A stretch of 64,000 nt of DNA. Origin: Ecdyonurus torrentis (taxonomy: Eukaryota; Arthropoda; Insecta; Ephemeroptera; Heptageniidae). The notes below the pieces were generated by a model, which did no database searches, was not told the origin of the DNA, and was given only the letters and a program-made list of their open reading frames with translations. Below are positions 54,739 to 64,000 of this stretch, in pieces; position 1 is the stretch's first letter; each line of letters begins with the position of its first letter. Both the position numbers and the translations under genes were made by a program. The stretch lies in NCBI GenBank assembly GCA_949318235.1, contig OX439129.1, forward strand, positions 22,499,402 through 22,563,401, read 5' to 3'.

Positions 54739-55224
54739 TATATATATAAAAAGTAGATTTCAGACTTCTTAATGTTCTTATAAAAAAATCATGTACGCAT
54801 ATTGAGTTTCTCATTTTCTTTGGCTTTAGTTTTGCTGCTAGCTTGGTGATTTTATTTTAAATGAGATTCTCAGAAATATCATAAATTTATTTGCTTTTTG
54901 TGCTTTCGACTGTTATGGTTTTTCAACCTCAACAAGAAGATAAAACGCAATAAGAGACAGAGAGAGAGAGAGATTCAGTGTGTAGAGATTATCTGCTTAT
55001 ATACTTTTTTTAATACAAGCCCAACTACTTTTAAAATATTGTGCTATTGATGATACTTTAAAAATAACCAAAAATTCAATTCTAATTGATAATTGTATTA
55101 TGTTAACCGTGTTTTGTAATAATAAATGTAAAGCAATTAGCTTTATTTTTAATAATTTTTGGTCAATTATAATAATAATGAATAGTTTTTATTTAGAGGT
55201 CAAAAAAGTTACAAACTTACTTTT

Positions 55225-55300
55225 ATTATGATCCTCTGACATCTTTTGAATAATATTTTCTTGTCAGAGTATTTCATAATAATTTTAGTAATAATAATAT
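55225..55300. repeat. Divergent dispersed repeat, copy 2
   Basis: This is the counterpart of the segment at 640-735, sharing CCTCTGACAT and a TGTC-x-GAGTATTT block about 25 bp later. It lies just left of the (TA)n tract and the palindrome. Confidence 0.4.
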
Positions 55301-55516
55301 CAGCTCAATATTAGTTTAAAATCCAAAATGTGGTTATATAGGTTCTGTTATAAATTATACTTTTTTGTTCTGTTTACCTGTATATTAAAATAAGTTATTA
55401 GCCTGAATAACTTTAATTTGAATTATTCGTAAGAATTATACTCGGGCCCACATTGATAAAAAAAATTTTAAAAGGTTATTTTAAAATTTTGTATCGGTAA
55501 TATCGGTATCGGTATC

Positions 55517-55518
<2 letters not shown>

Positions 55519-55581
<63 letters not shown>
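55519..55581. repeat. (TA)n microsatellite abutting the palindrome
   Basis: Preceded by four GGTATC-like units. Its right end is the left edge of the 485-bp palindrome. Confidence 0.97.
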
Positions 55582-55586
<5 letters not shown>

Positions 55587-55607
55587 TGAGGAAAAATTTG
55601 GTCTTAC

Positions 55608-55639
55608 CTTCCACTTGAAGACCCTGGGCTTTACACTCG
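55608..55639 (-). CDS. Exon B of PH-domain gene: 32-nt microexon, first PH strand
   Basis: The exon is bounded by ACTATCAG|CGAGTG and GTGGAAG|GTAAGACC on the minus strand. It takes two bases from exon A and leaves one base for exon C. In that frame it encodes [10 protein letters not shown] plus the first base of a Glu codon. Followed by exon C this reads [20 protein letters not shown], which fits the PH pattern of a first strand with G-x-L-like residues, a loop, then W-R-x-x-W-V-V-L. The exon lies in the left arm of a 485-bp palindrome, and an identical copy in opposite orientation is at 56009-56040. The acceptor is poor in pyrimidines. A chance short ORF with splice-like ends remains possible, but phase agreement on both sides argues against it. 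Confidence 0.6.
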
Positions 55640-56008
55640 CTGATAGTTTATATTGAATTTTAACAAAAATTAAAATTACGTCACTAAATGTACATATTAA
55701 AAACTCAATTCACTAGTCTTTAAAATTATACATAGCTATGTTAAAATTAACTCACACAAACATGAACGTTTTCGGAAAGCATTCGTTTTTACACGTGTGT
55801 CGGCTTTCCTTACTCCTATGTCAGTGACATAGGAGTAAGGAAAGCCGACACACGTGCAAAAACGAATGCTTTCCGAAAACGTTCATGTTTGTGTGAGTTA
55901 ATTTTAACATAGCTATGTATAATTTTAAAGACTAGTGAATTGAGTTTTTAATATGTACATTTAGTGACGTAATTTTAATTTTTGTTAAAATTCAATATAA
56001 ACTATCAG

Positions 56009-56040
56009 CGAGTGTAAAGCCCAGGGTCTTCAAGTGGAAG
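56009..56040 (+). pseudogene. Inverted duplicate of exon B
   Basis: This is the mirror copy of the 32-nt exon B in the right arm of the palindrome, with both splice signals (ACTATCAG and GTAAGACC) preserved on the plus strand. It faces away from the gene and so should not be spliced into its mRNA. In the primary transcript it would be antisense to exon B and could base-pair with it. It is identical to exon B over all 32 bases. Confidence 0.6.
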
Positions 56041-56095
56041 GTAAGACCAAATTTTTCCTCATTCATCATGTCACCTCGCTCGAAATTCAATTTTT

Positions 56096-56198
<103 letters not shown>

Positions 56199-56848
56199 GG
56201 ACCTTTCCTCTATTTGAAGTGTCGTAACTGTATGGGCCTATCATTATTTAACATTACCCAAACCTTAAACGTATTGCAGAACAATTTATAAACTTTAAAA
56301 GTAGTCCAATTACGTAGAAGTAATACTATAGGCTGTATGCGGATGACGTCATACTTAATGCACTTGGAGGCCATACTGGAGTAGTAAATAACTATGCTTA
56401 GCATAGGACAAACTTTATTTGGTCAATTTTCATTGGGAAATCGGTTAGTTTTTTGTTGTTGTTATTTTTATCTTGAGATAATAATTCAACATATTTACAG
56501 AATCAATGCTCTCAAAAATATTGCAAAGTGGTTTTAAACAGGCAAAATGTTTTATTTTCCTATGCCACCCATGTTATTGAGTTATCCAACATGGCGTTGA
56601 CTTTAATTTGAGTGCATAGACTCTAAAGTCAATACCTTTACAAAAGACGTAAATATTAAAAATAAAATGCAAACAAAATTATAACACTCGTTATCAATAT
56701 TGAATAATGATATTTTCCTGAACTAAAAAAGTTAGAAAAAAAATACAGCGTGGCTATTTTATATAACAGATGTAATCCTATGTATTTATTTAACGATCAG
56801 GCTTCTCTCCTTGCTATATACATCCTACGCAGTTAAGCTTTGTGGATG

Positions 56849-56950
<102 letters not shown>

Positions 56951-58017
56951 CTAAAACAAACATATAATGTTAAATTAAAAACAGAATTCTTGCCTTGAGT
57001 GCTTTCAATTGAATTGGTTTTTCACAACTCTCAATTTAATTTATAATAGAAACGTTATTTTATATAATTTAATTATACATATAACAGATGACGCAAATAT
57101 TAAAGTAAATTGCAATATAACTAAAACTGAATATATTAATAACTATATAATTATATACGTACATATTTTAGCATATTATAAAATACAGTAACTTCTATAT
57201 CATACTATAATTGCATTATAGAATTTTTTTTTTTTTTTTTTTTGTAATTACTTTTAGAAAACAACTATTTCTTGTTCTGCATAATTATCATGTGGGTGAA
57301 TATGTTGAATATTAATTAAAATGTTTCAATTGGATTTATTGTTATAAATATAAACTTATATAAAGTACTTGTTATTCAATCGTTTCTGAACGTAAAACTG
57401 CTGCAATTTAATATTATATATTATATGGAGAGGGGTATATAATTTTTTTTAACAATTTGCATTTTTTTTTTTTCGTTTTTGCTTTAAAAAAATTATTTTC
57501 AGCAGCTTGTGATTCATTTTTTTGCTACACAATAAAAAAATTACATTGATTTACAAAGTTATAGAATAGTTTCTTTTTATTTTGTGTTTTCATTTACATG
57601 TTTGAAAATTTAAATGCACACATCGTTATGTATATAAACCTTGATTTATTATCCCTTTTAAAAAGTACAAATATAAAATAAAACATATTTTTATTAATAT
57701 TAATTTAGTTAGAGTTATGTTTAAAACATAATTTACAAACTCTGCAGTCAAAAACATACTCTAGAGCAATTTTGTTGCTTTTGAGTTTTCAAATTTTGTT
57801 AATGAAATCAATTGTTTCATGTCAAAGTAATTAATGTATCTTGTTGTTTTGAATATAATATAAATTATAACAATTGTAATAATAATATTTATTAACATGT
57901 ATGAATACAAAATATAATATTAAACAAGATTAAAATGTTTAAAATTAAATTATAAATGTAAATTTAATTATATACTTTTATAAGAGTTTTTTTCTCTCTA
58001 GTAAACTATACAAAAGA

Positions 58018-58028
58018 TATATATATAT

Positions 58029-58082
<54 letters not shown>
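58018..58082. repeat. (TA)n microsatellite
   Basis: Tract of about 65 bp with one interruption; another of about 40 bp is at 58458-58498. Confidence 0.95.
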
Positions 58083-58086
<4 letters not shown>

Positions 58087-58453
58087 CTTTTCTACTAATT
58101 AAAAAAGTCTCTTTTTTAATATTTTTGTATTTTAAAGTAAGGCTTTAATATTTTAAAATATATAATGTAGGTTAAAAGGCCAAATAGCTTACTCTTTTTT
58201 TTAATGAAATTGTTGTTTTAAGGGTAAAAAATTGACTTGTTATTTTTTTTATTTTTTTATTTTTTTTTACATTTTTGAATAAGCATTTGGAATAAAAATT
58301 TTTGGTAAGAGCAGCAACCTTAAATTAACAAAAAATAGAGTGTATATTATAATATATTAGCAATAAACACTTTGTTGAGAGTTGAGATAATTATTTATCA
58401 AATTACAATTTTTAGTAAAATTCAATGTTGTAAAAATAAACATATAAGAGTAA

Positions 58454-58501
<48 letters not shown>

Positions 58502-58676
58502 TAAAATTATGGCGTTGATGTAAGAACTATTCAAGAGCTATAGAAAAGATAGTTTTATAAATCACACTCTCTACAATGCTGTCGTATTCCTGTCTCATCC
58601 TACTCTTGAAAACTGTGGTAACATATTAGGGGCTTAAAAAAAATAAAATGAATATATAGGTATTGAGGAATTCAGA

Positions 58677-58732
58677 AAGTTGTCGTGTTGGCACAGTGAC
58701 CGGTCTTTTGCTGGCTCGAAGCCCCCCTAGGG
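58677..58732 (+). repeat. Possible tRNA-like SINE fragment
   Basis: TGGCACAGTGACCGG resembles an A box, and GGCTCGAAGCC is a good B box, but they are only about 24 bp apart, shorter than in a tRNA. A 27-base poly-A follows at 58783. This may be an internally deleted SINE. Confidence 0.3.
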
Positions 58733-58778
58733 ACTTAGAGCATCCAAAAAAGATGCTTCAAGCAAGTAGAAGAGAACG

Positions 58779-58809
<31 letters not shown>

Positions 58810-59611
58810 CGAGAAAAAAGGCAGATTGGAAAAGTCCAAGTAAAGAAGCGTGTAAAATGAGTCTCCAATGCCCGATAACAAACCTCTAGTGTCACATTCT
58901 TACAAGAAAATCTTAGGTTCACATTACTTTCCTACAAACATTTTAAGGATACTTAAAATAAATAATATCGTAGAAAAAAATTTAAAATATGTATTAGTTA
59001 AAAAAAAAATATTGTGTTACGAATTTTTAGTACCTGATATTGCTGTTTATTGATTTTCAAATATTTTATCTTTTTAGTAACGTAATACATGTGCATAAGA
59101 GAAATAGAGAAAAATATGATGATAAATCATATTATATTACATCATATTTTATAATAAAGTACTTTTTTATCTGTTGAATTTTTTTCTCTATTATAAGAAA
59201 TATTTTGTTACCTCTATCTTGCTTCATATATAACAAAGTTAAATATTACGTTTTAGTAATCATTTTACCTGTCTTCTAATAATTTTGATTCATTCGTACA
59301 TATCAACTGGAGTGTAAAATTTGTCAAGTAATCATTTTAAGAAATTAAATTAAAAGACTTTGAGCTTTTTTTTTTTTTAAATTGATTTTTTTCAATTATC
59401 CAGAAATTTTTCATTTTTAAGTTTTTATAATTTTATACTTTTCAAATTTGTTTCTTATAATTTGAATTCAAAATCAAAATAGTATTTTTTACAAAACACA
59501 CATTAAATTCAATTCGATTGAATTTAAAATAAACTTCATTTTTAAGGGAAAAAATATATATAAAAAAAAAATCAAAATTACATTATGTTTGGGTTGAACG
59601 TCATAACCAGA

Positions 59612-59780
59612 TTCAGATTCAAATAGGCTTTATTCAATTCAAATTCAATTCAAAATAGGCTTTATTGCAAAAAAAACAAAAAAAACAACAACTTCGAGTT
59701 GCACCTGCAAAATTGTTATGGTAGGCAATTTGTTGAACAGATATAAGCAACTGGTTGCATATGCATCAGGATACTTTTAT
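59612..59780 (-). mobile_element. Probable LINE 3' end with (TTGAAT)n tail
   Basis: On the minus strand the sequence ends GCAATAAAGCCTATTTTGAA followed by TTGAAT-type repeats and a second copy of AATAAAGCCTATT. AATAAA plus a short tandem tail marks a non-LTR 3' end. The segment CAACTGGTTGC-x-AT...AGGATACT at about 59750-59777 recurs at 16848-16880, so part of this belongs to a dispersed family. Confidence 0.45.
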
Positions 59781-59980
59781 TTCTTTCATAGCATTAGACG
59801 ACGTAAATTCTAGTTTGATGGCATCTTTTTAGATTTGCAATGAAAACCTTTTGAAATTTTAAATTTCCACAGAATGTTTGAAAGAAAATAAAAATAGAAA
59901 AGATAAAAAAAAAATCAATAAAGCATATCAGAAGTAAATAAAGGTTTGAGTATATTTATTAAATAATATTATATTATGTT

Positions 59981-60016
<36 letters not shown>

Positions 60017-60196
60017 GAGTATAATTTAATTTGAGTTATTTTTACATTGTTTTAAATATAATATGTAATACTATATAATTATTATAATTAAGAAAGAACA
60101 TTTCTTATTATATATTTTATGTAGAAAAATGTACTTCATTAAGATAAAATAAAGTTAGAGATAACATCTTACCTTTATTGTAACTCATTATATGTA

Positions 60197-60319
<123 letters not shown>

Positions 60320-60413
60320 CGTTGAAAAATAATGAGATACTTGCAACCCCCTTGAACACATTGATATTGACGCTTGTAACATAAAATTTTTTATGAGAAA
60401 AAGACTGGAGAAT

Positions 60414-60672
<259 letters not shown>

Positions 60673-62106
60673 CTATAGAAAAAGAGTATACGTACAAATT
60701 TCTCTCGTTTGTGTGTTGTTGCATTGAGTAAATAAGTGTAGAGATGTGAAAAGAAAAAGAGGTATTAAGGATTATAAGAGAGTAGTAGTGTATAATACTA
60801 CGTTTTAGAGAAAAGAAAGAAAAAGATAATATATCCTTCTATATATACTATGTATGTATACACAATGTAGAAAATGATGATGAAAAGTGGTTTCAACCAA
60901 CTCACCAAAAACATGAGGTTGAAAGATAAATGAAAACAGGATGCAATACAGTAATTTACTTGTTTTATATTATAACATTCAATTAAGTAAATAGTAAGAA
61001 AATTATTGAGAGACATAATCAATTATCATCTATCTTACAAAATATTGATTGATAATGTTATTATACATCTCAATTTTATTGATGTTTCTTTCTCTAACTT
61101 TAAAAATACAAAATATTATTCAATTAAGTGCCATAAAATTTGCTAATGACCAGCGGGCAACAAATAATAATAATAAAGCATTATATTTCTTTGATATTTC
61201 TATACTGCAGTTCTGTCAATATCAATTGAAAAGAAATAGAACATAATAGAACAAAAATAGAATAGTGTATCTATCAGTTTTATAAAATTAAATTAATTAT
61301 TTACTTTCATTTTTTTTTAGGAAATAAAAATTATTATTAAATTTTTTTTAAATATATTTGTTAAAATGTTATAGCACTCTATGTAAAAAAATGTTTAAAT
61401 TGACTGTTTTTGTCACCTTTACAAATATGAACCTTTTTTTTTTCATTTGCACCTTACATTCTCCATAGATATGAAGTCGCAGTGAACAACTGATGTATTT
61501 TTATTATAATATATATGTCAAGTTTATACGACAATTTTTATAAAAATATATTATATGACAACTACGCATATAGCAATAATAGACTAAAGCAAAATATATA
61601 ATACAGACTACATAATATATATATATTTTTGCTTTTATGTATATTTTAAATATGGTATTTGATGTTATAAAATATTTTGTATAATACAATATATAATTTG
61701 AATATAAGAAAAATAGTTTTGATCCAGTAAAAAAATATGTTAAAAATATCTGGAAAGTCAAACTGAAAAAACTTATTGGAATGATTTACTGAAAAATCTA
61801 AAAAAAAAAAGAAGAAAAAAGAAGAAAAAAATACAAGCAAGCTAAAGAAAAAAGCCACTGTGTAAAAATATATCTTATATTTAAAAATTGTATTCTTATT
61901 TTATATGAAAAAAAAAAAAAAAAAAAAAAAACTAGAGAACAGATATTGAAATCATTTTGCCGATAGTAACGAAATCTAATTAACGATACAGCTTAGAAAT
62001 GTTTATTTTACCTCTATGTTGATTTTTTCTATATTTTACAAAGTTAGTAAAGATTTTATTGCATCATAGAGGGAAACGTTTGAAAGCTAAACGAGCAGAG
62101 AGAATG

Positions 62107-62107
62107 G

Positions 62108-62157
<50 letters not shown>
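62107..62157. repeat. (GA)n microsatellite
   Basis: Perfect tract of about 51 bp, 370 bp downstream (in gene sense) of exon A. Confidence 0.96.
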
Positions 62158-62159
<2 letters not shown>

Positions 62160-62528
62160 CAAAGCTTCATCCACGATGACATAAAAGTGACTCTGTGATG
62201 CATACACAAAAAGGAACATCGCACTTTAGAGCATTAATCACTTAACAGTCACTGCTTAACCATTTATATCCTATATAACATTTCATATATCACGTCTATG
62301 ACGTCAGAGAAATTATTATAACTTTAAAGGAAAAGTTAATCATTATATTACTTTCAAATATGTTCTTGCAGTTATTTTATGAGTATTATATATTTTTTAT
62401 TGCTTGAGTTTTTTCTTGTATATATTTATTATATATATATATAATAAGAAAGTTTATTTTGAGGGTGCGGGTGGTTGTAGTAAAAGGAACCAGGAAAGTG
62501 TATTGATGGTACAAAACGGTAAACTTAC

Positions 62529-62612
62529 GTCATTTTGTACAGGCCGTGCTGCTTCGAACGTTTTACTTCACGTCCACAACTTTTATTATGGCAAAGCAAG
62601 GCTTGCAAAATG
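62529..62612 (-). CDS. Exon A of PH-domain gene: 5' UTR plus start codon
   Basis: This is an 84-nt GC-rich block on the minus strand. Its 3' border is AATGAC|GTAAGTTT, an excellent donor. Its 5' border can be read as an acceptor (ATACAG|CATTTT) after a pyrimidine-rich stretch, so it may be an internal 5'-UTR exon; equally, transcription could start further up. The last five bases are ATGAC. The ATG (62531-62533) has the context CAAAATG, an arthropod-like start consensus, and the leftover AC joins the first base of exon B to give M-T-E-C-K. The frame stays open upstream of the ATG through the whole exon, so a longer N-terminus is possible. Weak point: no promoter or transcript evidence. Confidence 0.5.
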
Positions 62613-63692
62613 CTGTATGAGATACACACAAGACAAGAGAGATAGAGAGAGAGAGAGAGAGAAGGAGGGCGGGGGGGGGGGGGGGTCTACAGGGGTTAAT
62701 GAGTTACTAGCGAAAAGCGTAGACATGCAGACGCATTTTCATCCTACATATTCCAAAACATAAGAGCTTTATAATCAGAACATTTAACGTTTAAACTATC
62801 ATCATAAAATCACTTTTATACTACGTATAATGCAATTTTCGTATATGTATAATGTTTTATTTTATAATGTATGTGTAACGGAAAGTTTTTTTTCTAATGC
62901 AATATCCAAAACTTACACATTAGACAATTGTTAATAGAAAACTAAAGTATACTGTAAAATAAATAATTGTAAAATATACCAGTTTGAATATTTAAACTAT
63001 ATATATAAAAAAAAAACTTTCAATAAAAAGTAATAAAATATAAGGTTAGTAGTTATGTGTTGTCAATAAAAATTAAAAGAAAATACAGCAATTTTTTTTC
63101 CTAATATTTTATATGAAAGATCTCAATTGCCTAGGAAGAATATTATATTAAAATATATTTTAACTAGTATTTTTTTTTTTTTTTTTTTGCATGCTTTGTA
63201 TTTTTTGTAGTATGTTTTACGTGGAATGCTCGTAGCAAATAACAATCGAGCAAATAGTAGAGTTTGTGAATTGGTTCATATTGAATTGGTGCTCCAAATT
63301 GATGTGCTAGTGGATAACTACGACATACGTAAGCATACAGTAAACTCTCAATTTTGTGAAATTGTAAGAGAACTGGAATGTGACAAAATCAAATTTCACA
63401 AAATCGAGAGACTTAACATGGAATTTGATAACCCGACTGAACGTTTCACAAGTTTGAGAGTTTACTGAATAAGCATACAGCCCTTGAACTAACATTTTAA
63501 TGGTTTTGATAAGTACTTTTTTTTTCGAGCTTATAAAAATATGAATAAAACATTAATATTAACCAAAAAATTAATAATTTATTTTATAAATAAATTTAAA
63601 ATATATATTAAAAAAGTTAAAAATTATATATAATATTTTCTTTTACATTTTTATGTAAATAAGTTATGTTAAAAAAGAAATGACAAAAAATA

Positions 63693-63735
<43 letters not shown>

Positions 63736-64000
63736 TGAGTTTAGGTAACTGACACGATATTATATAAATATATATAAAAAATATTTTAAAAACTTTCTTA
63801 AAGATTTTTTTTCCTCGTTTTTAGTCTTCTTGTGCTACGATATGCGAGAGACTCTTTGTCATTGCTTAACACGATGTTAGAAAGAAAAAAGTTTAAGTAT
63901 GAAGTTTTAACTTCAATATTTTGTAACGTAAGTTTTCTTCGTCTCTACATCTCAACTCAAGAAGTAGATAGAATTCATTGTAGGTACAGAAAATGCCTTC
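62613..64000. other. Upstream flank of the PH gene
   Basis: Next to exon A lie a (GA)n tract and a run of about 14 G (62672-62685), then GC-richer sequence to about 62760 that could include the promoter. A short TIR element is at 63.34-63.47 kb and poly-T at 63171-63188 and 63694-63734. No further exon was recognised. Confidence 0.45.
63338..63467. mobile_element. 130-bp TIR element with CAGTAAACTCTC ends
   Basis: It begins CAGTAAACTCTCAATTTTGT and ends ACAAGTTTGAGAGTTTACTG, a good inverted repeat resembling pogo-like termini. The 11-mer TAAGCATACAG occurs at both sides (63330-63340 and 63470-63480), so the duplication at insertion could be the 8-bp TAAGCATA with a two-base extra on the right. 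Short open frames on both strands across it are incidental. Confidence 0.6.

Larger units (their letters stand above)
55582..56066. repeat. 485-bp near-perfect palindrome
   Basis: Two 242-bp arms are inverted around a single central G at 55824 (CCTATGTCA-G-TGACATAGG). Reading both arms by eye I find one mismatch (TTTTTACACG versus the complement of CGTGCAAAAA) and no indels. The outermost bases are ATGAATGAGG and CCTCATTCAT. The left end abuts a (TA)n tract directly; the right end is followed by about 32 bp and then another (TA)n tract. No target-site duplication or transposon terminus is seen. The arms contain exon B and its flanking intron, so this is an inverted duplication of gene sequence, not a known mobile element. 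A hairpin-type assembly or library artefact is the main alternative. Confidence 0.9.

Noticed and set aside
62404..62763. Plus-strand 119-codon frame
   Set aside because: It runs through (TA)n, (GA)n and poly-G tracts; its GC-rich part is better explained by minus-strand exon A with consensus splice sites.
63226..63468. 80-codon open frame beginning MLVANNNRANSRVCEL
   Set aside because: Its second half is the 130-bp TIR element, and an opposite-strand frame exists over the same inverted repeat. No domain is recognised.

Overview
The window looks like one locus of an animal nuclear genome, probably an arthropod. It is very AT-rich and full of long perfect microsatellites: (TA)n, (GA)n/(TC)n, (CA)n/(GT)n and poly-A/poly-T. 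It has small exons separated by kilobases of intron, and it carries non-LTR and MITE-type transposons. There is no operon layout, rRNA, intact tRNA, CRISPR or phage gene. The taxon is inferred from this texture and from a CAAAATG-type start context; nothing in the window proves it.

Main gene. Five minus-strand exons can be chained by eye into one reading frame spanning almost the whole window: A 62529-62612 (ATG in its last five bases), B 55608-55639 (32 nt), C 17178-17451 (274 nt), D 16052-16079 (28 nt) and E 1079-1180. Every junction has AG/GT borders and the phases agree (2, 1, 2, 0). From the ATG in A to a TAA in E the chain is 441 nt, a predicted protein of 146 residues. It is almost entirely one pleckstrin-homology (PH) domain: C carries the core strands, D the invariant Trp of the C-terminal helix, and B the first strand. 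A possible alternative first exon lies at 50778-50796 and joins C in frame.

Layout, left to right. 1-1078: 3' flank. 1181-16051: intron D-E (14.9 kb), with a 0.95 kb terminal-inverted-repeat element at 11.17-12.12 kb and a hAT-type MITE at 10.48 kb. 17452-55607: intron B-C (38.2 kb), with a 5'-truncated LINE whose reverse-transcriptase ORF is intact (28.5-30.7 kb), several foldback or TIR elements (31.7, 41.5, 42.9, 49.5 kb), degenerate tRNA-like SINE heads, and most of the long microsatellites. 55582-56066: a 485-bp nearly perfect palindrome that contains exon B on one arm and an inverted copy of exon B on the other. 55640-62528: intron A-B. 62613-64000: upstream flank with a small TIR element at 63.3 kb.

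Most notable point. An essential microexon of the PH gene sits inside a fresh 242-bp-arm palindrome, and a bypassing first exon lies 4.8 kb downstream of it. This could be a natural RNA-hairpin arrangement that controls exon use, or an assembly artefact. No previously undescribed multi-gene system is evident. All exon calls are by eye, without transcripts or homology searches.
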